Below are positions 44,812 to 55,450 of a DNA stretch of 64,000 nucleotides, one piece after another; the first letter of the stretch is position 1, and each line of letters opens with the position of its first letter. The position numbers and the translations under genes were made by a program. Source of the stretch: Brachypodium distachyon (lineage: Eukaryota; Streptophyta; Magnoliopsida; Poales; Poaceae); contig NC_016133.3 in the NCBI RefSeq assembly GCF_000005505.3, positions 57,315,237 to 57,379,236 of the forward strand, read 5' to 3'. Below the pieces are notes generated by a model. That model saw only the letters and a program-made list of their open reading frames with translations. It was not told the DNA's origin and searched no databases.

Positions 44812-46537
44812 ATGGCGAATAAACTCTTGCCCTTGTCCCTGTTCCTCGTCCTGCTTGGTCTGTCGTCCAACTTGGCCTCCGGGCAAATCCTGTTTCAGGT
44901 AATAAGATCGTGAACTTGATACTCTCTCCGATTCTAAATTCTTAACTCAAATTTATCCAAATATGGATGTATCTATTCTTAAAAAATGTCTAGACACATG
45001 TAATATTTCAACAACAATTTAGGATCGGAGAGAGTACTAGCATTCTCCGTTTCGAAAAAAAGAAGATACGGAGTACTAGCGTTCCTTTCGGTCTGACTCC
45101 CTACGTGCTGCGATGACGTTTAGTTTGGATTGAGTTTTGAGTTGTGTGAGACAGGGTTTCAACTGGGAGTCGTGGAAGCAGAATGGGGGATGGTACAACC
45201 TGCTGAAGGGCAAGGTGAACGACATCGCCGCCGCCGGCGTCACCCACGTCTGGCTCCCTCCGCCGTCGCAGTCCGTCGGCGAACAAGGTCCATCTCCTCT
45301 CCCATTGCTACCTTGCAAACCGGCATATTATCTCCACATCTTTGTGTTTATATTATCTGGGTGTGTGTATGATCTCTGATCGGGTGCAAGCGCAGGGTAC
45401 ATGCCGGGGCGGCTGTACGACCTGGACGCGTCCAAGTACGGCAACGCGGCGCAGCTCAAGGCCCTGATCGGCGCGTTCCACGACAAGGGCGTCAAGGTGA
45501 TCGCCGACATCGTCATCAACCACCGCACGGCGGAGCACAAGGACGGCAGGGGGATCTACTGCCTCTTCGAGGGCGGCACCCCGGACGCCCGCCTCGACTG
45601 GGGCGCCCACATGATCTGCCGCGACGACAAGCCCTACGCCGACGGCACGGGCAACCCGGACACGGGCGCCGACTTCGGCGGCGCGCCCGACATCGACCAC
45701 CTCAACACGCGCGTCCAGGAGGAGCTCACGGCCTGGCTCAACTGGCTCAAGACCGACATCGGCTTCGACGCCTGGCGGCTCGACTTCGCCAAGGGATACT
45801 CGGCCGACGTGGCCAAGGTGTACATCGAGAAGACGGAGCCGGATCTCGCCGTGGCCGAGGTGTGGACGCCGCTGGCCTACGGCGGGGACGGCAAGCCGGA
45901 TGCCGACCAGGACGCGCACCGGCAGGAGCTGGTGAACTGGGTGGACAAGGCCGGGGGTGCCGCCGGGCGCGCCACGGCGTTCGACTTCACCACCAAGGGC
46001 ATCCTGAACGTGGCCGTCGACGGCGAGCTGTGGCGGATGCGCGCCGCGGACGGCAAGGCGCCCGGCATGATCGGCTGGTGGCCAGCCAAGGCCGTCACCT
46101 TCGTCGACAACCACGACACCGGCTCCACGCAGCGCATGTGGCCGTTCCCCTCCGACAAGGTCATGCAGGGCTACGCCTACATCCTCACGCACCCTGGGAG
46201 CCCATGCATCGTGAGTCATCCTTTATCCGTTTTCGTCAGTTCTACCATGAGCTGGTGCTAACGTAATGTGATTTTTGTTTTTCAGTTCTATGACCATTTC
46301 TTCGACTGGGGGCTGAAGGAGGAGATCGAGCACCTGGTGGCCATCAGGACCAAGCAGGGGATCCACAAGGACAGCAAGCTGCGGATCATCGAGGCCGACG
46401 CCGACCTTTACCTGGCCGAGGTCGACGGCAAGGTCATCACCAAGCTCGGGTCTAGATTCGACGTCGGGCACCTCATCCCGGAAGGCTTCCAGGTGGTCGC
46501 GCACGGCAAGGACTACAGCGTCTGGGCGAAGAAATGA
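44812..46537 (+). CDS. AMY1: Secreted alpha-amylase, cereal AMY1 (high-pI) type
   Basis: Endo-acting glycoside hydrolase family 13 enzyme that cleaves alpha-1,4 bonds of starch, secreted by aleurone and other tissues. Four exons, 44812-44898, 45155-45287, 45396-46210 and 46286-46537, give 428 residues. The signal peptide [20 protein letters not shown] has a likely cut after ...ASG, giving mature [12 protein letters not shown]. Catalytic residues are in place: the nucleophile Asp in [15 protein letters not shown], the acid Glu in LAVAEVWT and the second Asp in [11 protein letters not shown]. The Trp pair of GWWPAK, the starch surface site, is present, as are calcium-site segments ([13 protein letters not shown]). 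The C-terminal domain C ends [12 protein letters not shown] Stowaway MITE lies in intron 1. The gene appears functional. Confidence 0.95.
44920..45036. mobile_element. Stowaway-type MITE in intron 1 of alpha-amylase
   Basis: TACTCTCTCCGATTCTAAAT at the left and the inverted TAGGATCGGAGAGAGTA at the right are complementary over about 17 bases and enclose AT-rich DNA. TA is duplicated at the ends. It occupies about half of the 256-base first intron. Confidence 0.85.
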
Positions 46538-49440
46538 GCAGAAATACTGGATGGTTATTTGTTTATTTTCTCTGTTTCGTCCACATGGTACTACGTACGG
46601 GGAGGGAAATCCCTTGACGTGAGTTGCCTATGTACGGTTTAGTACTTCATCCGTTAGAATGATGATCAGGGACATGCGTTTCTATTTTTGATGAATAACA
46701 ATCGATGAATGTTCTCTCTTTTGTGGTTGCGCTACTCATGGTTTGGTTTACATTTGCACTCACACACATATATATCCGAGGATAAGTTTGGCCAAGGAGG
46801 CAAGGAGTACAGATTAGTACATCGAACAAAATTAAAATAGAAAATTAGATCGAAAACAGGAGGGAGTCAACCAAAGAACAGTCCAACTTGAGCAAAATTA
46901 AAATAGAAAATTGGATCTAAAACACGAGACGTCCCAGGAGGAAGGCAACCAGCAGCTTTCTTCGCAAAAAAAAAGAAGAAAAAAAAAGAAAAGAAAAGCA
47001 GCTTACTCAGTTTTTTTTTTAACAAAAGCAGCTTACTCAGTTTGTGCTGGCAGCAAGAGGAGCTAGCCCAGCAAAATTTCTACCTGTGCCTGTCAGCTTC
47101 CGTCCTGGACGATTGGGCCGAGTCAGAGATCGCTCGAACGGGCTGAACGTTGTTTTCTACCATAGACGATCCAGAAACAGCTCTTACTTCGTAGTATTCC
47201 GTTGCGTTCTGTATGAGCAGCAAATTTTGAGTTGGGCCTGTGGGCTGAGAGTCGTTCATTCAGCCTTCGACTACTCCATCCAGTCCTACATTAACTCTGT
47301 AACTCCTTCCCCTAAAAAAAAAGAAAATCCGTAACTCGTTCTAGAGAGAACAAAGAAAATACTACTCTCGTCGGTGACGCAGGCATGCCACTTGACTTGG
47401 TACTGATGTGTCGGCACGCCCTGGAGAAACCAAAGGACTCAAAACCAGAGCCCCGTTGACCCTCCTCAACAACAACAAAAAAAGTCGTCTCCTAAAAAAT
47501 GAAAACAGTACAACCACATCGTGGCAAACGACCGAACGAAAAGAGAGAGAGAGAAGAAGAAGAAGCGGTCGAACACGAGCCGGCGGCTGAAAACAACATG
47601 GCCACCGATCCAAAATCCCATCTCTGTGAACGTGTCGGATCGAGTACGTAACGTCGGCCAGGACGCGAAGAGCACGTCGATTCTACTCCCTCGTGAGCCG
47701 GGCATGCCGACCTGGCGTCGACATCAGCCAGCCGCTCGACGTATTATTAGAAAGAAGAAAAAGGGCACCCGTGGCAGTTCACGCCCCGCGAGGGTGGGAG
47801 GAGCTCTGACTATTCTAATGCTATGGATTCCTTACTGAACACGAGTGGTCAAAGTCTCCCACGCCAGTGTCAGCGTTGGGTCCGACGGGGAGCGCGAGGT
47901 CGCACGGCCTGCCGCATATATATCCGCTCTGGCTCGCGATCATTTTTTATTTATGCACCGTCACGCATGGATGCAAATGAAAACCCGTACCTTTCAGTCT
48001 TTACCAACTATACTAGCGAGTATGAGGAAATCTGAGCCAGTGTTCAAAGTAACGGTGCCGGTAGGGAGTAGCGGCTCAATTGCGAAATGTGATCCACGCA
48101 CAGAACAGAAAGCAGTTTGGACTGCTGTATTCAGCATATTTTCGGTACTCCAAGAATTCAGACGAGCATATGAATATGATGCAGCACATGTCATTTATTT
48201 GGTGTAGTCAATGTACTAGCAACGCTGCTGGTGGATTACTTTCTCCCACGTCTCCCACGTACCGCATGTTCTTCGCTATGTAAGAAAAAGAAAAAATATA
48301 TTCCCTCAGTTCCATATTAAACGGCGAAATATTACATGTATCTGATGCTTTTTATGTATAAATATATGCATGTTTGGACAAAATTGAGTCACTTAATATG
48401 AGAATGAGAAAATATAAAACTTGATACTGGATTTGCCGGTGAGTAATGTGTAAACCGTAGGGTCACCGTGTCGACCTACTAGTTTCTAGGATTGTTAGGG
48501 GCCTATACGTAATTTTGCTAGGTAGGTGCTCGGAGAAGACAAGGATGGTCTATGCAGGAAATTCAGGATTTATATGTCTAGGATTAAACAACATCAGATC
48601 CGAAGACTCGCTGGCCAAAAAATATTTATTTGGTTTCAGTGCTGATTTTTAGACTCTTATGATATTTGGTTTCAAAAATGTTGCTTAAACGGTCCGGTAA
48701 GCGATGGGACAACCATCATCTCCATCACGTACAACAAACCAATTGCTGGGATCAAATCCACCAGCAGGAAAAATATGGGATCAACACAAATCGTGGCACA
48801 CTGATACGGTACCCGGGACAACGTCTTCAAGAAGGGATCGTTCATACACTGGCCGTTGTTGTTGAATCCAACCATACAGATCAAACATGGGATTATCATA
48901 CGCAAAGGAAAGTTTCGAACCAACACATGCAACAAGAGCATGACACACATACGTCGTGTTGCCTGATCTATGGCCAAGAGATTAACAGACAGGTTCTATT
49001 CATCGCATTATCCCCTATTTGCGAAATTTGAATATTCGTCGGATTATCCTCTATTTGCAAAATTTGAAAAAAACCCTATGTCTTTTATAAACCAGGGGAA
49101 ACGTCGTACCACCAAAGAAAATGGCAATCGTCCCAAAGACTAGGTAATAAAAATGGATCTTACCTAGTTCGATTGCCTAACCATGCACCGAGCGGTCAAA
49201 TTTGCCACATTTTTTTTCTCAACCCGTTGCTTAACTAGAGCCAAATCTTGCAACAATAACGTGTGAACAGCTCAAACGTCGACATAACCAGCCGTTGTGG
49301 CGCTGTGTGGATCATCCTCGGCCGTCCAGGCATTTTCCACACTCACTATCTCTCCTGTTTCCACACTCCCGTTCCCACAACAACAACGTGCGCGAAAACC
49401 TCTCTCCCTTTTAAAATTGGGCTCTGGACATGCACGCTTC
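46538..49440. other. Intergenic region between alpha-amylase and the ERF gene
   Basis: No gene is supported. Near 46828 and 46894 the block AAATTAAAATAGAAAATTRG occurs twice, and AAAGCAGCTTACTCAGTTT occurs at about 46996 and 47026. A degenerate Stowaway-like segment spans about 48298-48410. Open frames at 48.7-49.0 kb have no conserved domain. Confidence 0.5.
48298..48410. mobile_element. Degenerate Stowaway-like segment
   Basis: The left end TATTCCCTCAGTTCCATATT is typical. The right end has no clear inverted copy, so it is truncated or diverged. Confidence 0.4.
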
Positions 49441-49444
49441 CTAG

Positions 49445-49452
49445 TATAAAAG
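49445..49452 (+). promoter_or_regulatory. TATA box of the ERF gene
   Basis: TATAAAAG, about 118 bases before the ERF start codon, with a C/A-rich leader in between. Confidence 0.75.
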
Positions 49453-49569
49453 CCCCGTGCAACACCCTGAAACATCAGGCGATCCAATCACGACAAGCCT
49501 CGATAAACACTTTCTAGCGACACCGACCACCTTACCTCAGGTAGTTTACGTCACAGCCGAGCTACGACC

Positions 49570-50346
49570 ATGGTGCCGAGACTGGATTGCGGCGCCGGCG
49601 ATGGCGGGTTCTTCTTCCAGCTCCCGAACACCGAGCAGGAGAACTCCCTCTTCCTCCGCGCCCTCATCTCCGTCGTCTCCGGTGAGGACGCCACTGCCGC
49701 CGTTGCCGCAGTCCCCGCGCTGCACCTGGAGGAGCAGCAGCCCTCGCCGGTTGCCGCCGCCGCCGCGTGTGCCAGGTGCGGCGTGGACGGGTGCCCTGGC
49801 ACTGGCAGCAGCTGCGAGCAGCTCGTCGCCATGACCGGGTCGAGCAGCGAGGGGGAGGCAGAAGCAGAAGAGCACTGCTCTCCCGCCGCCGCGAGCTTCG
49901 GCGCGAGGAAGACGACGATGAAGAAGACGGGGCAGAGTGGGGGCAGCAAGAAGTTCAGGGGGGTGCGGCAGCGGCCGTGGGGGAAGTGGGCGGCGGAGAT
50001 CCGCGACCCGCACCGCGCCGTGCGCAAGTGGCTCGGCACCTTCGACACGGCCGCCGACGCCGCGCGCGCCTACGACGTGGCCGCGTTCGAGTTCCGCGGC
50101 CGCCGTGCCAAGCTCAACTTCCCGGCCGACGCCGCCGTGTCATCGTCATCGTCGGCGGCTGCGCAGCCGCGGAGCTTTCGCGAGAACTACTGCGGGTCGA
50201 ATAATGCGTCTTCGGCGGTGCCGGTGCCGGAGCCGGAGCAGCAGGGGCTGGTAATGAGGCCGGCGGTGGCGAGGGAGCAGGAGATCTGGGACGGGTTGCA
50301 GGAGATCATGATGCTGGACGATGGCAGCTTCTGGTCCAAGCCATGA
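49570..50346 (+). CDS. AP2/ERF transcription factor, ABR1/RAP2.6-type
   Basis: Single-exon nuclear transcription factor of 258 residues. The AP2/ERF DNA-binding domain lies at about residues 136-194, beginning [20 protein letters not shown] and continuing [20 protein letters not shown], then [18 protein letters not shown]. The alanine and aspartate pair that defines the ERF (GCC-box-binding) class is present (WAAEIRD, with A and D at the two diagnostic sites). The N-terminal half has a CxxC-HG-like cysteine block ([16 protein letters not shown]), an acidic serine-rich stretch and a basic [11 protein letters not shown] lead-in. Sequence around the domain resembles group X (ABR1, RAP2.6). These factors mediate ethylene, wounding and ABA responses; the specific role here is inferred. 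The start was taken at the first ATG after the TATA box. Confidence 0.9.
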   Translation: MVPRLDCGAGDGGFFFQLPNTEQENSLFLRALISVVSGEDATAAVAAVPALHLEEQQPSPVAAAAACARCGVDGCPGTGSSCEQLVAMTGSSSEGEAEAEEHCSPAAASFGARKTTMKKTGQSGGSKKFRGVRQRPWGKWAAEIRDPHRAVRKWLGTFDTAADAARAYDVAAFEFRGRRAKLNFPADAAVSSSSSAAAQPRSFRENYCGSNNASSAVPVPEPEQQGLVMRPAVAREQEIWDGLQEIMMLDDGSFWSKP

Positions 50347-51181
50347 TCGATTAAATGGACCTCTTAGCTATACTTTTTTTTCATGTTCAAGTTTACTCCA
50401 CACTGCGATTACAATTTTCTTGTACTGTACAATTTAAAGAGTTCGAGAATACGGCAACAGATCCCGGCCGGCCACTTTTCGAAAATTTCGTACATGTGCG
50501 TAAGAGTGCGTACTAAGATTGTTTGGCAAATGGAGACGTGCGTGAGCGACTGCTGTAGCTAACTCTACCCGGTGCAAACGTGCAGTGCTCTTCCTTGCTC
50601 ATCGCTCTACGGACTCATCGATACCGCCTTTTTGACCATTCCGCTGTTGCAGAGCTCAAAGCGCTGATAAGATCGGATCACCAGACTTTCATGCGATGCG
50701 TTTTGTGGCCTAAAAGGAGCCGTTTATCGTGTCTTATTAATTCAACGTTGTTTCTCCACGTCTTTTTGGGTTCATACAGTTATCTGCCCCGCTTTTGACC
50801 ACCAGCATTTGCTTCTGGATCGGGTCAATCCTAAGAAAAGAAAAGGACATATGCTTGTTTTTGCGAGAAAAAAAAGAACATGGTACAGTACTTGCTTTTG
50901 CGAGAAATGAAAGAACATGGTACTTGCTTCGGCGAGAAAACGAAATAACATATCTGAGTGTCCCCCCCGGTCCAAAGCAAAGTATACTCCGGATCCCAGA
51001 ACCAGATGACAGGCAACACCAACTTGTCATCCTTTCTCCGTGGCAGTAGTATAAATTAAGGCCAACGCGCAGTCGCCGTCCAAACCTTGCAACCAGCCAC
51101 ATGGAATGGTATGCTTGCTGTAGAAGGTCAGACAGGTAGTATCTATACTTTATTTATGCTACGTGGAGCCTTTTTTTTTAA
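50347..51181. other. ERF 3' flank and unassigned DNA
   Basis: No gene. Includes the three-copy repeat at 50850-50955 listed separately. Confidence 0.5.
50850..50955 (+). repeat. Three-copy imperfect tandem repeat, about 35 bp
   Basis: Units of the form CTTGCTTTTGCGAGAAATGA followed by AAGAACATGGTA occur three times in succession (TGCTTGTTTTTGCGAGAAA..., CTTGCTTTTGCGAGAAATG..., CTTGCTTCGGCGAGAAAACG...). The last unit is truncated. Confidence 0.8.
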
Positions 51182-52330
51182 GGGGAATGCTATGTTTAGA
51201 GCTAGTGATCACGAGATTACGACGGTACGCGGAAATCCCCTCTCGCAGCCCGCGAAGGCCGACCTCCATATATATCCGCCTTTAATAAATATCGGAAGAT
51301 CACGTCAGATGGCAGGAGTAATCTATCTGATCTTGGATTGATAACCATAATCAGGGGAATCTTCGAGATGAATTAGCGTCTCGATTAGACTGTGGAACAC
51401 GAGTTTCTTCTCGAAAAAGGAAGCCCGGCAGGACCCTCTCATGACCACAGATCATAGCGGGGCATTTTATCATGACATTTGATCAAAAGTTTGGTGCAGA
51501 AAATCTCGTTCAAAAAGGGCTAAATTAAAAGCCATATTGGAATGGGTCCTAGGCAGCCGTTTACAGATTGTTTGCAATAAAAGCAAACTGCTAAAATATC
51601 AAAAAGTCTGTTAACGGCTCCCATACTTACCAGAATCGGTCTAACCTATCGTGCGCCGTCATGTCGTATCAACTCGCATACCTATTTTACAATTAGATGA
51701 TATATCTATAAAATAAGAAAAAATAAAATACATGAATTCGAAGCAGTCCATGATAAACACACACATAACACAGTAAGAAAAAATGAAATACATCATTAGT
51801 CCATAAATTCAAGGCGATAAACATTTCAGTCCACGATAAACGCACACATAACACAGTAAACTGTCTCATGTTTCTTCTTCTCTGCTCTGGCTCCCTCTCT
51901 CTTTGATCTGGCGCCCTCGTCTTTCTATCTCCCACGACGGTTCGTCTTTGCAGAAGGTTAGACAAACATCTGGCTAGTAGCACTATTTTAGGGAAATGCT
52001 ACGTTACTAGAGCTAGTGACGAGATTACGACGGTACGCGGAAATCCCCTCTCGCAGCCCGGGAAGGCCGACCTCCACCGCCCTTTAATAAAACGATATCG
52101 GGAGATTACGTCAGATGGAAGGAGTAACCTATCAGATCTTGGATTGATAACAATAATCAGGGGAATCTTCGAGATGAATTAGAGTCTCGCTTAAATTGTG
52201 CAACACGGGTTCTTTCTCGAAAATGGAACCAGGGACCCTCTCAAGATAGACGACCTACCAACGAAGCATAAGTTATGCTGCGTAATGGGACATTTTTCTC
52301 GTGACATTTGATCAAAAATTTATCCACTCT
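51182..52330 (+). mobile_element. Pair of long direct repeats, possible TRIM/LARD-like element or segmental duplication
   Basis: A block of about 330 bases at 51182-51510 recurs at 51993-52330 (offset 808-819) with high identity, for example GAGATTACGACGGTACGCGG, GGAAATCCCCTCTCGCAGCC and AATCAGGGGAATCTTCGAGA in both. The roughly 480-base interior contains its own short repeat (GATAAACRCACACATAACAC twice, 51760 and 51835). No coding domain is visible inside. Two direct repeats flanking a small non-coding interior fit a terminal-repeat element, but I see no primer-binding site, so a simple duplication is possible. Confidence 0.6.
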
Positions 52331-53258
52331 AGTAATTTTGACGCAATGAGGTGCCTGATAACATACGGCTAAAATACCCCACTTTGGGTGTCTACACCGT
52401 TTGTATTTTCCCATAGCCACGGCAGACAGAACAGAGTTTAAGAATGTGTCGCAAAAAGAAATAAGGAACAAATAGAAAAACTCCAAAAGTGTTGTTAGAT
52501 GGCTTACTGCTGCTTGAACTCGTTATGTAGTCTTTCTCGTGTCTTTTTTTCACCTTGTTTAGTTTTGTAACTGCGAACTTATTGGGCACTCTGAGTGCTT
52601 TGTTAATGATATCGCAGCTGTGCATATCAACTGAGGTAGACTGCGGGGAATTTCCTCCTTTTTGAAAAATAAAGGAAGGAGCTATTTTGGCAAGTTCGAT
52701 GAATAATTTGCATCCACGTTACACGCTTGACACCAATTGGTTTGTCACACACCTTTAGAGCCCCAGCCCGTGCTGCACAAGGCAGCATAACTTGCACGCA
52801 GTAGTACTAAATTCAGTAAAACCAGATCGTTGGATTAAAGAAATAAAATAAAATAATATAAAACACACTTCATAGTAGCGCTAGAGTCAAACAAAGCCAC
52901 GTTGGTCACTGGAGCGCAACCAGGCCTTTTGCTTGCGTCTTTAAAGAACATATGTTGGGCTTTTGCCCTGTCGACTGTCGCATCGGGCCTTGTTTCGGCT
53001 TCTGGGCTGACACCAAAACAAGACAAAAGGCCAGGATAGCAACATGCTGAGATCCTCTCTCAAAAAAAAAGCAACATGCTGAGACTCCGGAGCCACTGAA
53101 GCTATGAACGCCTCTAGTTCCATATCCACGGCTTGAATCTGACACCCACACACGAGCCAAGGAAAACACAGTAGCAGAGGACACTTGCAGGCTGCGATTC
53201 GGCCAGCGAGGCAACAACCAAGTCCGGCGGCGAGGACGGCCGGCGGGCGGCCGCAGCC
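52331..53258. other. Region upstream of Lhca5
   Basis: No gene. Mixed DNA; a short direct repeat CAACATGCTGAGA occurs twice around 53040 and 53072. Confidence 0.5.
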
Positions 53259-54798
53259 ATGGCGTTAGCGACTAATGCACATGGAAGAGTTATCCATACC
53301 TGCAGTCTCTCCAAGCCGCCCACGGCTTTCAGCAGGAGCACGGCGGCCATGCCCGGACACCATGTCCAGCCACCCCGAGCTCGGGTCGTAGCCCGAGCCA
53401 GCGCCGCCGAGCGCGCAACCTGGCTGCCTGGGCTAGACCCGCCGCCATACCTCGACGGCACGTCAGTTACCTGACAAACTCTCCTACAGAAGCTGCTGCC
53501 TGCAAGTGATGATGATTGTTAGGCTGACAGATTGTTTGGTGTCTGTGGTTGTGTGCAGGCTACCTGGTGATTACGGGTTTGATCCCCTGGGGCTTGGGGA
53601 GGAACCAGCAGACTTGAAGTGGTACGTGCAGGCCGAGCTCGTGCACTGCCGGTTTGCCATGGCAGGGGTCGCCGGCATCCTCGGTACCGATGTAAGTTGC
53701 TCATCTGTCCTCCTTTCCAATCCCTGTCAAATGTGGCCTCTTGTCAGTTTTGGGAAACCATAGCGCAGTTGGGGCGAAGCTGCCTCACAAGCATTGAGTA
53801 GAGATCAAAGAAAATTAGTGTCAATCATAGTTGATTTGGGAAAAATCAAACCATCACAATGAAGATGACACCAGCAATCTCCTCGTCTAGCTTTGCGCTT
53901 CAGTAGCTTCTCGCTTACTGAAGCTAAACATGAACACGCCAGCTTCGATGCTCCAGGCTTAGATCTAGATGGTATATAGCACATGGTATAATTCCTGTGA
54001 TTCTGTGCAGTTGATCCGTGTATCAGGAATCAGCAACCTGCCAGTGTGGTTTGAAGCAGGTGCCACGAAATTTGACTTTGCCAACACCACGGCGCTCTTC
54101 TTTGTCCAGCTTCTCTTGATGGGGTAATTCAGCATTCACTGAAACATTTAGTCAGTCGTAAAAGAATGTTTAAGTAACTCAGAAGTTCAAAATGGTGTAG
54201 ACTGTGATGACTTCACACAGAACAAGACTGGCCTGTTTCCATCATAATAACTCTGATCATCAACAGATTTGTCGAAACCAAGAGGTATATGGACATTGTT
54301 AATCCAGGATCACAAGCAGAGGAAGGGACATTCCTTGGGATAGAAGCTTCACTTGAAGGTTTACAGCCAGGGTGAGTGCTCCACCATGCTCCAAATTTAA
54401 ATCTCAAAACATTTTACCTGAGCAAGTCTCTGGCTGTGTGCTTTAATTAATTAAATTAGTGTTACAATTCTCAAATCTGAACAGCTACCCTGGGGGGCCA
54501 TTATTTAATCCAATGGGGTTGGCCAAAGATATAAAGAATGCACATGAAGTGAAGCTGAAAGAAATAAAAAACGGTACCTTCACTTTCTCTAAGTAGAATT
54601 GCTTGCGAGATAAACCTATAGTAATATAGAGTTTGCTAACATTACTTCCATGTATCAACAGGGAGGTTGGCAATGGTTGCTATGCTTGGCTTTTTTGTGC
54701 AAGCATCTGTGACTCATGTTGGGCCCATCGATAATCTTTTGATACACCTTTCAGATCCATTCAACAACAATATTATTCATGCATTCACCTCTCCTTGA
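53259..54798 (+). CDS. LHCA5: Photosystem I light-harvesting protein Lhca5
   Basis: Thylakoid membrane chlorophyll a/b-binding protein; Lhca5 is a minor antenna that, with Lhca6, links the chloroplast NDH complex to photosystem I. Six exons, 53259-53461, 53559-53691, 54011-54123, 54267-54371, 54485-54573 and 54662-54798, give 259 residues. After a transit peptide ([20 protein letters not shown]...) the mature protein begins near [16 protein letters not shown]. Helix 1 carries the chlorophyll-ligand motif [19 protein letters not shown]. The last exon carries [20 protein letters not shown], the second conserved E-N-R motif. The intervening [18 protein letters not shown] and [19 protein letters not shown] correspond to other family segments. 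Typical LHC ligands appear intact. A longer C-terminal tail than most Lhca (IIHAFTSP) fits Lhca5. Identification is strong. Confidence 0.93.
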
Positions 54799-55450
54799 AA
54801 ACTACCTGTTGCCAAATTTCGTTACTTTTTTTTTGCATAACTGCTTCTAAAGATGTAGCACAAGAGATCACAATTCTTACAGCAAAGTGTCTTTCTTCCG
54901 AGCTCCCCTTTTTGCAAAGTTTCAATCATAAAAATGAACATGGAACTTCTGAGGGAGAAATGCAAGACACTCGGTACACAATTGCCAGTACAGGTGGGAT
55001 GGCAAATGGAATTTCTTCAAATGCAAAGAAGCTGTATTCATAGTTGTCTTAAATATAATACGCTTCCGATTCTTGCAATTTATCCTAATTTGCAGTATAA
55101 TTATGTACTCCCTTGTGTGTCTGGGATTTAGTACTAAATTGTACACTTTGTACTAAATCCTAGACACTTATTATGGATCGGACAGAGTACCTTTTATATA
55201 TGAAATTCCCAGTGCAATCATATCCTTTAGGGTATAAGATGTGAAACATATAGAGGGACAAGGAGATTACACTAAAATTGAGCATAGCATGCATTCAGAA
55301 GTTCATGCCAAAGCATCCATATTACCCAAGTCAGGAAAGGCTTTGCTGTTGTATAACAACAAGAAACAGAGTTGAATCTATACCATGAAACTACACATTT
55401 TGTGGATTGTACTGTACATATAGGAATGGGATAGAAAATACGCACCACAC
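54799..55450. other. Convergent spacer between Lhca5 and fucosyltransferase A
   Basis: AT-rich 3' flanks of two convergent genes. Contains one Stowaway-like MITE (55106-55189). No gene. Confidence 0.55.
55106..55189. mobile_element. Stowaway-type MITE
   Basis: TACTCCCTTGTGTGTCTGGG at the left and the inverted TACTCTGTCCGATCCATAAT at the right enclose an 84-base hairpin (internally GATTTAGTACTAAATTG... with TACTAAATCCTAG), flanked by TA. Confidence 0.85.

Noticed and set aside
48666..49031. 121-codon open frame rich in H and Q
   Set aside because: No homology recognised and no supporting start context; probably chance.
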